The position numbers and the translations under genes were made by a program. Shown here in pieces: positions 42,231 through 53,133 of a stretch of 64,000 nucleotides of DNA (positions are counted from its first letter, which is position 1; every line of letters starts with the position of its first letter). Origin of the DNA: Sphingomonas hylomeconis (lineage in GTDB: Bacteria > Pseudomonadota > Alphaproteobacteria > Sphingomonadales > Sphingomonadaceae); NCBI RefSeq assembly GCF_025370105.1, contig NZ_JANQBK010000001.1:434001-498000 (forward strand), given 5' to 3'. The notes beneath the pieces are model-generated. The model did no database searches. It saw only the letters and a program-made list of their open reading frames with translations, and had not been told where the DNA came from.

Positions 42231-42812
42231 ATGAAGAAGCAGAACACGGGCGACGGCCCGGTCATCATCAAGAAGTACGCCAATCGGCGCCTCTATAATA
42301 CCGAGACTTCATCCTACATCACATTGGAACACTTGGCCGCGATGACCCGCGAGGGGCGCGACTTCAAGGTTGTCGATGCCAAGACCGACGACGACATCAC
42401 CCACAACGTGCTGACGCAGATCATCATGGAAGAGGAAGCCCGCGGCACGTCGATGCTGCCGGTCAACTTCCTGCGCCAACTTATTGCGATGTATGGCGAT
42501 TCGATGCAGGCAATGGTGCCGGGCTATCTCGAGGCGTCGATGGACAGCTTCCGCCGCAACCACGAACAGTTCAAGACCGCGGTGGAGGGCGCGTTCGCCA
42601 ATTCGCCGTTCGCCGAGATCGCCAAGCGCAATCTCGAAATGTTCGACGTGGCCGCCAAGGCATTCAAGCCCGGCGCGATGCCGGGGATGCCTGGTGCGCC
42701 GACGCCCACGCCGACCGCGCCGGCCAGCGCCGCCAGCAAGGACGACGAGATTGCCGCGCTGAAGGCCGAACTCGGCAAGCTCAACGAAAAGATCGAGAAG
42801 CTGCATAAGTAA
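42231..42812 (+). CDS. phaR: Polyhydroxyalkanoate synthesis regulator PhaR
   Basis: 193 residues. N-terminal PhaR DNA-binding domain VIIKKYANRRLYNTETSSYITLE (11-33) and the accumulation-regulator domain HNVLTQIIMEEEARGTSMLPVNFLRQLI follow the family exactly. A Pro/Ala-rich linker leads to a short C-terminal coiled coil (DDEIAALKAELGKLNEKIEKLHK). PhaR binds PHA granules and represses phasin and its own gene when polymer is absent. Divergent from the PhaC-like gene, which supports a PHA role for that locus. Confidence 0.95.
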   Translation: MKKQNTGDGPVIIKKYANRRLYNTETSSYITLEHLAAMTREGRDFKVVDAKTDDDITHNVLTQIIMEEEARGTSMLPVNFLRQLIAMYGDSMQAMVPGYLEASMDSFRRNHEQFKTAVEGAFANSPFAEIAKRNLEMFDVAAKAFKPGAMPGMPGAPTPTPTAPASAASKDDEIAALKAELGKLNEKIEKLHK

Positions 42813-42813
42813 T

Positions 42814-43020
42814 CTGACCGCATGGCTGGCGGACGACGCGACGCCGTATTGGGGCGCCGCGGCGGTCGCGCTGTGCGTGGCGATCGGCGCCGGCATCGGC
42901 GATTGGCGGCGCAAGCGACGCGTCGATCTCGACCGGGTCGGGCTGATCGACTGGCCGACGCTGCAGATGCTGGCGCTGATCGGCAGCGCGATCCTGGTGA
43001 TGATCGCGCTGCACGATTAA
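42814..43020 (+). CDS. Small two-helix membrane protein with no standard start codon
   Basis: An open frame directly after the phaR stop gives about 68 residues, beginning LTAWLADDATPYWGAAA and ending ILVMIALHD before TAA 43018-43020. It has two hydrophobic helices (about 14-29 and 47-66) around a basic, Arg-rich turn (DWRRKRRVDLDRVG). Composition and codon use look protein-coding. No ATG, GTG or TTG lies in frame between the phaR region and the first helix; CTG 42814 is the only plausible start, without a clear Shine-Dalgarno. Translation may be coupled to phaR termination four bases upstream. Function unknown. Confidence 0.45.
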   Translation: MTAWLADDATPYWGAAAVALCVAIGAGIGDWRRKRRVDLDRVGLIDWPTLQMLALIGSAILVMIALHD

Positions 43021-43024
43021 GCGC

Positions 43025-43819
43025 TCAGCGTGGCTTGACGAATTTCAGCGTCATCCGGTCGCTCTCGCCAATCGCCGCGTATTTCGCGCGGTCCTTGTCC
43101 TTCTCGGCATAATTGGGCGGCAGCGTCCACACGCCGCCCGGATAATCATGCGTATCCTTGGGATTGGCGTTGACTTGGCTTTCGCCGGCAAAGGTGAAAC
43201 CGGCCTTTTTGGCAAAGGCGATGACCGAGGAACGCCGCATATAGCCGCTCTTGCCTTCGAGCGCGGTGTCCATCGTTTCGGGCAGACGATGCTCCTCGAC
43301 GCCGAGCGTGCCGCCGGGCTTGAGCATCGCGAACATCTGGTCGAAAGCTGCCTGCGTCTGATCGGTCGCGCCGAAGCGCCAATTGTGCACGTTGCGGAAG
43401 GTCAGCACGACGTCCGCGGTGCCGGCGGGCACGCCCGGCTGGCCGGCGACGGCCGGGAAGATCGCGGTCTTGACCTTGGCATAGACCGAAGGGTGCGCGG
43501 CGCGCAGCTTGGCGACACCGGCCAAGCCCTTTTCGCTCGGCCCGGCGGCATATAGCGTTCCGCGGCGCAGCGTATAGGGGGCGAGGATCTCGGTGTACCA
43601 GCCGCCGCTCGGCCAGATCTCGACCACCGTGTCGGTCGGCTTGACGCCGAAAAAGGCGAGCGTCTCGGCCGGATGGCGATATCGGTCGCGCGCGACATTG
43701 GCGGGCGTGCGGCTCGGTGCCTTGACTGCGGCGATCAGCGCCGGTGACGGTGCGGAGGGTGCCGCCAGCGCAAGGCCGGCCGGGAGAGTCAGGAGGGCGG
43801 CAAGGGCAATCGGGCGCAT
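43025..43819 (-). CDS. Exported class I SAM-dependent methyltransferase (COG4798 type)
   Basis: 264 residues from ATG 43819. A signal peptide (1-21, ending ALAAP) is followed by a methyltransferase-like domain: DTVVEIWPSGGWYTEILAPYT at the SAM-binding loop, TADVVLTFRNVHNW, and a KPGGTLGVEEHR block. A predicted periplasmic methyltransferase is odd because SAM is cytoplasmic, yet the whole COG4798 family has this layout. The longer upstream frame is compositionally unlike the protein and lacks any family signal. It ends 4 bases from the stop of the small membrane-protein frame. Confidence 0.82.
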   Translation of the reverse strand: MRPIALAALLTLPAGLALAAPSAPSPALIAAVKAPSRTPANVARDRYRHPAETLAFFGVKPTDTVVEIWPSGGWYTEILAPYTLRRGTLYAAGPSEKGLAGVAKLRAAHPSVYAKVKTAIFPAVAGQPGVPAGTADVVLTFRNVHNWRFGATDQTQAAFDQMFAMLKPGGTLGVEEHRLPETMDTALEGKSGYMRRSSVIAFAKKAGFTFAGESQVNANPKDTHDYPGGVWTLPPNYAEKDKDRAKYAAIGESDRMTLKFVKPR

Positions 43820-43874
43820 GGCGTGGCTTTCGTCGTGGCGGGATGGCGCATCCTGCCGCGCATTGCCGAGCGTA

Positions 43875-45032
43875 TCAATAGAAGTGCCGCAGCGTGAGTG
43901 CGCGGCGTGAACCGTCGCACATGTCAAACGCGACGATCCGGCCGGTCTCGCCGATCGACCAGCCGGCATATTTGCTGCCGGCATAGGTTGCCGGGATCGG
44001 CACGCCATCGACCATGCAGATCGTGTCGCCGCTCTTCCACCCGCCCTGCGCGGCCGGGCTGCCGCGCATCACATGCAGTATGCGCAGCCGATCCGCCTCC
44101 GCGGCGACCAGCAAGCCGCTGGTGGAGCGCAATGGCGGTTTCCCCGCCCCGGCGCCGGGCTTCAGGATCATCCGGCCGGCGGTGGGATCGAGCAGCACGC
44201 GATATTGTTGCAAAAAGCCCGAACCGATCCGCCCGGCCATGCCGAGTTGCTGCGAGAAGCCGTCCGTGGCTTCGATCTGGATTTCGACATTGGTGGCGCT
44301 CAGCGTCCCGGTTTCGAGTGTGTCCAGAATTGCCAGGTCGGACACGATCGGGCCGCCCAGCCCGTACGAGATGGTCGAGGTGCGCGCCCGCGGGATGAGC
44401 TTTGCGCTGGCCCAGGCCTCAGCCGAGAAGGTGATGGCATTGCCATCGCCCGTGTCGACGATCATCGGTCGCAACCGGCGACCGTTGAGCGTCACTTCGC
44501 CGGTATAGACCAGCCGGGTCGACGAGATGCTTAGCGGCGCGGTGGCGCCGGTGAAGGGCATGCGGCCGCTGGGCAGCAGGCGGAAGCGACGCGCATCGTA
44601 ATCGATGTCGAGCGCATAGCCGGCGGTGAGGTCGCGGCCGACCAGCATCTCGATCGGTGCCCTGCTGCCGGTGGCCGAGGCGGGCAAGGTGGCGACGCTG
44701 ATGCTGCCGCCGGTGCGGGTGAGGCCGCCAAACCGGATCGTGCCGGTATCGATCCAGCCGATCGGCACCAGCCCGCCAATCGCGCTGGCGCTGCCGCCAC
44801 TGCGCACTTTCAATTTATGCGCGGTGACATAGGCGCGCGAGAGCGCGGTAAAGCTGACCCCGGTATCGAGGATGGCGGCGATCGGCCGGCCATCGACCGT
44901 GACCGTGAAGCGGATCTGGTTGCCGGGGGTGAGATCGAACGGGATCCAGCGCGCTTCGGTATCGGCAGCGAGGATGTCGGCGGGCGGGGCGGCCGCGGTC
45001 AGCAGCAAGAAGACGAAGGAAAGGATACGCAT
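43875..45032 (-). CDS. Exported retropepsin-like aspartyl protease with C-terminal PDZ
   Basis: 385 residues. Signal peptide at about 1-23. Two retropepsin-like halves carry the catalytic triplets Asp56-Thr-Gly (AAILDTGVS) and Asp193-Thr-Gly (PMIVDTGDGN), so a single chain can form the two-aspartate site that retroviral proteases build from a dimer. A PDZ-like domain covers about 310-370 (LHVMRGSPAAQGGWKSGDTICMVDG). Located in the periplasm or secreted. Physiological substrate unknown. It lies 55 bases ahead of the methyltransferase gene on the same strand. Confidence 0.86.
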   Translation of the reverse strand: MRILSFVFLLLTAAAPPADILAADTEARWIPFDLTPGNQIRFTVTVDGRPIAAILDTGVSFTALSRAYVTAHKLKVRSGGSASAIGGLVPIGWIDTGTIRFGGLTRTGGSISVATLPASATGSRAPIEMLVGRDLTAGYALDIDYDARRFRLLPSGRMPFTGATAPLSISSTRLVYTGEVTLNGRRLRPMIVDTGDGNAITFSAEAWASAKLIPRARTSTISYGLGGPIVSDLAILDTLETGTLSATNVEIQIEATDGFSQQLGMAGRIGSGFLQQYRVLLDPTAGRMILKPGAGAGKPPLRSTSGLLVAAEADRLRILHVMRGSPAAQGGWKSGDTICMVDGVPIPATYAGSKYAGWSIGETGRIVAFDMCDGSRRALTLRHFY

Positions 45033-45153
45033 GCGATCGCCGTAGCGCGTGCCACAGCGTTCACCTAGTCGCAGCGTTGTGATCGGGTGGCGCCGCTACC
45101 TTTAGCTCGCTGTCTCGTGGCGGGGTTGTATCCGCCCCCTCGGCCGCCCCGGC

Positions 45154-45669
45154 TCAGCGGCGATGCAGGCGTATGGTCAGCCCGGCATCTCCCTTCAGCG
45201 TGATCGTCTGATCCGGCGCCAAGGTAATCCGCTCGCTCAGCTCGACTGTGCGGCTACTATTCCGATAGGGGCATGTCCCAGGCAGCGAACGCCCCCAGCG
45301 CAGCGTGACGTTGAAGATACTGTCGTCGTCTGCATTAGACCTCGAGGTCATCTCCATCGACAGCGAATCCTGGCGATGGTCGCCATAATTACGCGGCATG
45401 CAATCGGCAGGCGGCGGCTCGGAGAGCTGACGGCTAAAGGTCGATGCCTGCTGGTTCGAGACGATCATCGTTCCGGCCCACAGTATTTCGGATGCAGCAC
45501 GGATCTCCACATCGATCGTGTCGCGCCGTGGTGTCGCGCGGTCTGCGACCGGCAGATACGAAGCCATACGCTGCGCAACGAGCGGCGGGGTCGGGACCGG
45601 CCCGGTGATTGCGGGCGGTGGGGTGATCACGATGGCCTGCAACAATCCGGCGAATATCAATAGCTGCAC
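45154..45669 (-). CDS. Hypothetical exported protein
   Basis: 171 residues with a short hydrophobic N-terminus (LLIFAGLLQAIVI) that could be a signal peptide, followed by a Pro-rich stretch and a beta-rich domain containing two cysteines (PADCMPRN and PGTCPYRN). The C-terminus TITLKGDAGLTIRLHRR suggests a beta sandwich. No family recognised. It has its own upstream gap of 70 bases and is followed by a 121-base gap to the protease gene, so it may be transcribed alone. Confidence 0.62.
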   Translation of the reverse strand: MQLLIFAGLLQAIVITPPPAITGPVPTPPLVAQRMASYLPVADRATPRRDTIDVEIRAASEILWAGTMIVSNQQASTFSRQLSEPPPADCMPRNYGDHRQDSLSMEMTSRSNADDDSIFNVTLRWGRSLPGTCPYRNSSRTVELSERITLAPDQTITLKGDAGLTIRLHRR

Positions 45670-45739
45670 GTGGCACCTCCAAACCTGTTCGACGTTTCGT
45701 GAAAATAGACGCGTACAGGCAACGGAGGCGCGTTACCGA

Positions 45740-47272
45740 CTACAGACAGGCCTCTAGAAACGCGTGATCGAAGCCGAACTGGCGGGCTTTCTCCAGCGTA
45801 TACGGCCGCAGTCCCATCGCGCGATACTCACCGATGATCTTGCCGTCGGCACTTTCGTCGAGATATTCGAACTTGAACAGTTCCTGCGTGACGATCACCG
45901 GGCCTTCCATGCCAATCACTTCCGTGACGTTGGTCACGCGGCGCGAGCCGTCGCGCAAGCGCTTGACCTGGATGATCAGCTCGACCGAGTCGGCGATCTG
46001 GCGGCTGATCGCCTCCTTGGGAACCTTGATGTCCGACATCATCACCATGTTCTCCATACGCGCGAGCGCCTCGCGCGGGGAGTTGGCGTGGAGCGTACAC
46101 ATCGAGCCGTCGTGACCGGTGTTCATCGCAGCGAGCATGTCGAAACATTCGGACCCACGAATTTCGCCCAGGATGATGCGATCCGGGCGCATACGCAGCG
46201 CGTTCTTGACGAGATCGCGGATGCTGATTTCGCCCTGGCCTTCGAGATTGGCGGGGCGGGTTTCGAGCGGGAGCCAGTGCGGCTGCTGCAGGCGAAGTTC
46301 GGCGGCGTCCTCGATCGTCAGCACGCGTTCGCCCGGATCGATCATTTTCGACAGCGCGTTGAGCATCGTCGTCTTGCCCGACCCGGTACCGCCCGAAATG
46401 ACGATGTTGAAGCGGCTGGCACCGGCGATCTTGAGCGCTGTCGCCATCTTCGGGCTCATCGAACCGAACCCCGCCATCATGTCGAGCGTGATCGGCTTGT
46501 CGGAGAATTTACGAATCGAGATGGCGGTGCCGCGCAGGCTGAGCGGCGGCACGATGACGTTGACGCGGCTGCCGTCCTTCAGGCGGGCATCGGCGAGCGG
46601 CGTGGTCTGATCGACGCGGCGGCCGACCGAGTTGCAGATGCGCTGCGCGATCTGGAACAGATGCTCCTCGTCGCGGAACTGGATGTTGGCGAGGACCAAC
46701 TGGCCCTTGCGCTCGACATAGGTCTGATCGGGGCCGTTGACCATGATGTCGGTGATCGACGGATCGGCGAGCAGCTCTTCGAGCGGCCCCAAGCCGAGCA
46801 GTTCGTCGACCAGCACCTTTTCCAGCGCGAACTGTTCGCGGCGGTTGAGCGTGAGTTTCAGCTCGGCAAGCACCTCGCCGATGATCGGGCGGAATTCCTC
46901 GGCCAACTCGTCCTTGTCGAGCGTCGCGGCCGCCTCGGGGTCGACGCGTTCGAGCAGGCGCGGCAGCACCTGTTCCTTGATCTTGTGGATCGAGGTCTCG
47001 AACCCCTCCACCCGGCTGTTGCCGGCATCGCCCGACGTTGCCTGCCGGTCGGCGAGACGCTGCAATGCATCCTGATTGGCGCCGGGCATGGTGCCGGTCT
47101 GCGCTGTGCTGTCGAGCGCGGTGGTTTCGCCGGGCAAGGGCAAGGGCGGGAACTGCTCGCCGCCGGATTCGCTCTCGACCGGGCGCGCCGCACCGCCTTG
47201 CATCGGTCGCGCAACGCCGAACGCGGGACGGGTGCCCGATGTCGTTCCCGGGCGACGCCCAAATGCACTCAT
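45740..47272 (-). CDS. cpaF: CpaF/TadA-family pilus assembly ATPase
   Basis: 510 residues. A disordered N-terminus of about 100 residues precedes the three-helix bundle (HKIKEQVLPRLLERVDPEAAATLD). The RecA-like ATPase follows: Walker A GGTGSGKTTML, Asp box RVLTIEDAAELRL, Walker B-like RIILGEIRGSECFDML and the His box. The VNGPDQTYVERKGQL block is typical of CpaF. It powers Flp/tad pilus assembly and retraction, but no other tad/cpa gene lies in the window. It stands 136 bases downstream of atpC on the same strand. Confidence 0.92.
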   Translation of the reverse strand: MSAFGRRPGTTSGTRPAFGVARPMQGGAARPVESESGGEQFPPLPLPGETTALDSTAQTGTMPGANQDALQRLADRQATSGDAGNSRVEGFETSIHKIKEQVLPRLLERVDPEAAATLDKDELAEEFRPIIGEVLAELKLTLNRREQFALEKVLVDELLGLGPLEELLADPSITDIMVNGPDQTYVERKGQLVLANIQFRDEEHLFQIAQRICNSVGRRVDQTTPLADARLKDGSRVNVIVPPLSLRGTAISIRKFSDKPITLDMMAGFGSMSPKMATALKIAGASRFNIVISGGTGSGKTTMLNALSKMIDPGERVLTIEDAAELRLQQPHWLPLETRPANLEGQGEISIRDLVKNALRMRPDRIILGEIRGSECFDMLAAMNTGHDGSMCTLHANSPREALARMENMVMMSDIKVPKEAISRQIADSVELIIQVKRLRDGSRRVTNVTEVIGMEGPVIVTQELFKFEYLDESADGKIIGEYRAMGLRPYTLEKARQFGFDHAFLEACL

Positions 47273-47408
47273 GCCACTCTATCCCTCATGCTCAGGCGGA
47301 GGGATAACGGCCAAGGTTTGACAATTAACTAACCAAGTCCGCGCCGTGGCGGGAAATAGTTGCGCGCGATACTGCGTCCGCGGTGAACGCCGCCGGAAAT
47401 GCGCTAGC

Positions 47409-47660
47409 TCAGGTGACGCTCTCGGCAAGAACGGTCAGGCCGGTTTCGCTGACCTCGGCAAAGCCGCCGACGATCGCGATCGTCTCGGGCTCGCCCTTTT
47501 CGGTACGATAGATCGCCAGCGCGCCATCGCGGATCGTCGACATCAAGGGCGCATGGCCCTCAAGCACGCCGAAATCGCCCTCGCTGCCGGGGACGACGAC
47601 CATGTACACGTCCTCGCTGCGGACGAGCTTTTCGGGCGTGACGAGTTCGAAGTGGAGCAT
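47409..47660 (-). CDS. atpC: ATP synthase epsilon subunit, C-terminal domain missing
   Basis: 83 residues from ATG 47660 (a GTG at 47672 would add four). It carries only the N-terminal beta sandwich ([39 protein letters not shown]) that attaches to gamma and the c-ring. Typical epsilon subunits are 130-140 residues; the two-helix C-terminal domain that inhibits ATP hydrolysis is absent. The frame ends with a normal stop, so this looks like the natural form in this lineage and not a frameshift. Last gene of atpHAGDC. Its Shine-Dalgarno candidate (GGGAG) is the edge of a palindromic repeat. Confidence 0.92.
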   Translation of the reverse strand: MLHFELVTPEKLVRSEDVYMVVVPGSEGDFGVLEGHAPLMSTIRDGALAIYRTEKGEPETIAIVGGFAEVSETGLTVLAESVT

Positions 47661-47672
47661 TTCATGTCTCAC

Positions 47673-47769
47673 TCCCCTCCCGCTTGCGGGAGGGGCTGGG
47701 GGAGGGCCTGTGGGGGAGGGCCGTCGTTGGACAGGCCTTCCCCCAACCCCTCCCGCAAGCGGGAGGGGA
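47673..47769. repeat. Palindromic intergenic repeat within the atp operon (atpD-atpC)
   Basis: Left hairpin CCCCTCCCGCTTGCGGGAGGGG at 47674-47695 and right hairpin CCCCTCCCGCAAGCGGGAGGGG at 47747-47768, with complementary GGAGGGCCTGT and ACAGGCCTTCCC arms between. The whole 97 bases can fold into one long branched structure. Same family as the repeat at 30861-30955. It fills the atpD-atpC gap. Confidence 0.88.
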
Positions 47770-47776
47770 CTTTAGC

Positions 47777-49273
<1,497 letters not shown>

Positions 49274-50155
49274 CTACTTGAGCGCTTCGGCGCCGGAGAT
49301 GATTTCCACCAGTTCGGTCGTGATCGCGGCCTGGCGGGCGCGGTTGTATTGAATGCTGAGACGCTTGATCATGTCGCCGGCATTGCGCGTGGCGTTGTCC
49401 ATCGCGGTCATGCGGCTGCCCTGTTCCGAGGCGGCGTTTTCGAGCAAGGCGCGGAAGATCTGGATCGCGATGTTGCGCGGCAGCAGATCGGCGAGGATCG
49501 ATTCCTCGTCGGGCTCGTAGATCACCGCGGCGTCGGACGCGGTTGCCGTGGCCGATGCGGCGGGCAGGGCGACCGGGATGATCTGGCGGCCGGTAGCCTC
49601 CTGCACCAGTGCCGACTGGAAGCGGGCATAGAACAGGTGGGCGATGTCGAATTCGCCGGCTTCGAAGCGCGCGGCCACGTCGTCGGCGATCTCGCGGGCG
49701 TCGCTGAAGGCGAGCTTCTTGATCTGGCTCATCTCATGGTCGTGCGCGATCTGCGTCGGGAAGAAGCGGCGCAGCACGCGTCCCTTCTTGCCGGCGATGT
49801 AGAACTTGACCGTCTTGCCCGCGGCTTCAAGCTCCTGCGCCTTCTTGCGCGCGGCACGAACGATGTTCGAGTTGAACGCCCCGGCGAGGCCACGCTCGGA
49901 CGTCGCGACGATGAGCAGATGGACCTGATCGCTGCCGGTGCCGGCAAGCAACTTAGGCGAGCCTTCGCTGACGCCGACCTTCGACGCCAGGCTGGCCATC
50001 ACGGCTTCCAGACGCTCGGCATAGGGACGACCGGCGACGGCCGCTTCCTGCGCCCGGCGCAGCTTCGCGGCGGCGACCATCTTCATCGCCTTGGTGATCT
50101 TCTGCGTCGACTTCACCGAGCCGATGCGGACCTTTAGGGCCTTCAAACTAGCCAT
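49274..50155 (-). CDS. atpG: ATP synthase F1 subunit gamma
   Basis: 293 residues. The rotary shaft subunit: conserved N-terminal helix [36 protein letters not shown] and C-terminal helix [44 protein letters not shown] form the coiled coil inside the alpha-beta hexamer. The Rossmann-like middle domain has [23 protein letters not shown]. Separated from atpA by a 109-base gap filled by a palindromic repeat. Confidence 0.98.
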   Translation of the reverse strand: MASLKALKVRIGSVKSTQKITKAMKMVAAAKLRRAQEAAVAGRPYAERLEAVMASLASKVGVSEGSPKLLAGTGSDQVHLLIVATSERGLAGAFNSNIVRAARKKAQELEAAGKTVKFYIAGKKGRVLRRFFPTQIAHDHEMSQIKKLAFSDAREIADDVAARFEAGEFDIAHLFYARFQSALVQEATGRQIIPVALPAASATATASDAAVIYEPDEESILADLLPRNIAIQIFRALLENAASEQGSRMTAMDNATRNAGDMIKRLSIQYNRARQAAITTELVEIISGAEALK

Positions 50156-50170
50156 CTATAATCCTCTTTC

Positions 50171-50256
50171 GTCATGCCGGACTTGATCCGGCATCCCGCT
50201 GCTTCTTTTCCTGCCGTCCAAGAAGCAGCGGGACCCCGGCTCAGGGCCGGGGTGAC
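50171..50256. repeat. Palindromic intergenic repeat within the atp operon (atpA-atpG)
   Basis: Hairpins TGCCGGA-CTTGA-TCCGGCA at 50175-50193, GCTGCTTCTT paired with AAGAAGCAGC (50199-50208 with 50220-50229), and CCCCGGC-TCAGG-GCCGGGG at 50234-50252. A different repeat family from the ones at 30861 and 47673, with TCATGCCGGACTTGATCCGGCATC as the diagnostic end. Confidence 0.85.
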
Positions 50257-50264
50257 GGGTGTGT

Positions 50265-51797
<1,533 letters not shown>

Positions 51798-52352
51798 TTA
51801 GCCTTTCATCGCATGCGCGAGGGTATTGAGACGGGTTTTGATCGAGCTGTCGATCATCTGCGAACCGATCTTGACGACCAGCCCGCCAAGCAGGGAAGGA
51901 TCGACCGACAGGTCGACGGCAACGTCACGGCCGACCCGGGCGCGCAGCTGATCCTTCAGCGCATCGACCTGGGTCTCGGAAAGCGGGTGGGCCGACACGA
52001 CTTCCGCCGTGGTCTCGCCGCGATGATCGGCGGCGAGGCTGCGGAACGCGCGGATCACGGCGGGGAGCTGCGCGAGGCGGCGGTTCTGCGCGAGCACGCC
52101 GAGGAACTTCTCGGTCGTCGCGTCGATATCGATCAGCTCGGCCGATGCGGCGATCGCCTTGGCAGCGGCACCGCGCGATACGATCGGGCTGGCGATCAGC
52201 TCGGCGAATTCGGGCGACTGATCGATCGCGGCGCGGACGCGCGTGAGGCTCGCCTCGACCATGTCGATCGCCTTCGCATCGCGCGCGAGCTCGAACAACG
52301 CGGTGGCATAGCGGCCGCTTAAGCTTGCTTGAATACCGCCGGAATGCTCCAC
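51798..52352 (-). CDS. atpH: ATP synthase F1 subunit delta
   Basis: 184 residues from GTG 52352, which has GAGGA about 10 bases upstream and gives the usual family length; an in-frame extension to 52499 is rejected as it adds an unrelated N-terminus. The N-terminal helical domain SGRYATALFELARDAKAIDMVE binds the top of F1. The C-terminal domain has VVSAHPLSETQVDALKDQL and the conserved DPSLLGGLVVKIGSQMIDSSIKTRLNTL. First gene of the F1 operon; the F0 genes are not in the window, which is normal for alphaproteobacteria. Confidence 0.95.
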   Translation of the reverse strand: MEHSGGIQASLSGRYATALFELARDAKAIDMVEASLTRVRAAIDQSPEFAELIASPIVSRGAAAKAIAASAELIDIDATTEKFLGVLAQNRRLAQLPAVIRAFRSLAADHRGETTAEVVSAHPLSETQVDALKDQLRARVGRDVAVDLSVDPSLLGGLVVKIGSQMIDSSIKTRLNTLAHAMKG

Positions 52353-52401
52353 GCGATCGATTTCCTCAGATAGTCGGACAGATGGCCCCATGGGGAATGA
52401 G

Positions 52402-52419
52402 GGCACCGCAGACGGTGCC
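52402..52419 (-). other. Hairpin in the leader region of the atp operon
   Basis: GGCACCG-TCTG-CGGTGCC on the minus strand, a perfect seven-base stem 50 bases upstream of the atpH start. The 316-base gap 52353-52668 between atpH and the divergent MarR-type gene holds this hairpin, a GC-rich tract and, on the MarR side, a palindromic repeat (52547-52653). I see no convincing promoter. The hairpin may shape the atp leader mRNA or be chance. Confidence 0.35.
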
Positions 52420-52546
52420 TTCGATGGGTTGGCCGGGCGGTTAGCATTGGGGCGGGGGGGATGCAAGAGGATGAACGAGGTTGGTTGACTAGGAAACATG
52501 TTTTGGGGGAGGGAGGGGTATGGTTTGTGCGAGCCGTCTCTGTTGC

Positions 52547-52653
52547 TGTCATTCCGGTCTTGGTCCGGGATCTAAAGTGCGGCAAGCGATGGGGGCAGTG
52601 GTTCGCGCATTGTGTTCGCGGCACGTTCAATCCCGGACCAAGTCCGGGATGAC
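52547..52653. repeat. Palindromic intergenic repeat upstream of the MarR-type gene
   Basis: Left end ATTCCGG-TCTTGG-TCCGGGAT at about 52551-52571 and right end ATCCCGGACC-AAG-TCCGGGAT at about 52630-52650, inverted relative to each other around a 60-base centre. Read in one frame the right end gives the peptide SIPDQVRDD, a familiar artefact in gene predictions. The MarR-type start lies 16 bases beyond it. Confidence 0.82.
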
Positions 52654-52668
52654 GGGGGGGCGGGGATA

Positions 52669-53100
52669 GTGCCGACCTCCGACGCCGAGCTCGCCGACCT
52701 GCTCCGTGCCGCCGCCAACAGCGCGCACCAGTCCCTGTCCCGCGCGCTGCTCGCGCACGGCGTGACCGCCGCGGAATGGAGCTTGCTGCGCGAGCTGCGC
52801 GCGGCCGGCGCGGTGCCGCAGACGCGGCTCGCCGAACGGCTCGGCATGACGCGCGGCGCGATTTCCAAGCTGGTCGATCGGCTGGTGGCCAAGCGGCTGC
52901 TGGTGCGCGGGCGGGGCGGTGGCGGGGATCGACGCGTCCAAATCATCGGACTGACCGGCACCGGCGTGCTGCTCGTGCCGGAACTGGAGCGGCTCGCGGT
53001 GGCGGCAGAAGCGGCTTTGTTCGCGGGACTGTCGCCACGCGAGCGCAGCACGTTCGATGGCGCCTTGCGCAGGGTTGCCGGTCGCCCGCCCGAAGGTTAG
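52669..53100 (+). CDS. MarR-family transcriptional regulator
   Basis: 143 residues from GTG 52669, chosen because all in-frame codons upstream belong to the palindromic repeat. The winged helix (VTAAEWSLLRELRAAGAVPQTRLAERLGMTRGAISKLVDRLVAKRLLVRGRGGGGDRRVQIIGLT, about residues 33-97) is a standard MarR domain with the DRR wing. MarR proteins bind small phenolic or other effectors and often repress the adjacent gene. A dienelactone-hydrolase-family gene follows after 33 bases and is the likely target. Confidence 0.87.
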   Translation: MPTSDAELADLLRAAANSAHQSLSRALLAHGVTAAEWSLLRELRAAGAVPQTRLAERLGMTRGAISKLVDRLVAKRLLVRGRGGGGDRRVQIIGLTGTGVLLVPELERLAVAAEAALFAGLSPRERSTFDGALRRVAGRPPEG

Positions 53101-53133
53101 CGGAAGCGTGATCACCATAGGGGAGCCGAGACG

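Noticed and set aside
52612..52668. Upstream start for the MarR-type gene (peptide MFAARSIPDQVRDD...)
   Set aside because: That stretch is the translated end of a palindromic repeat. GTG 52669 starts the domain with a GGGG tract ahead of it.
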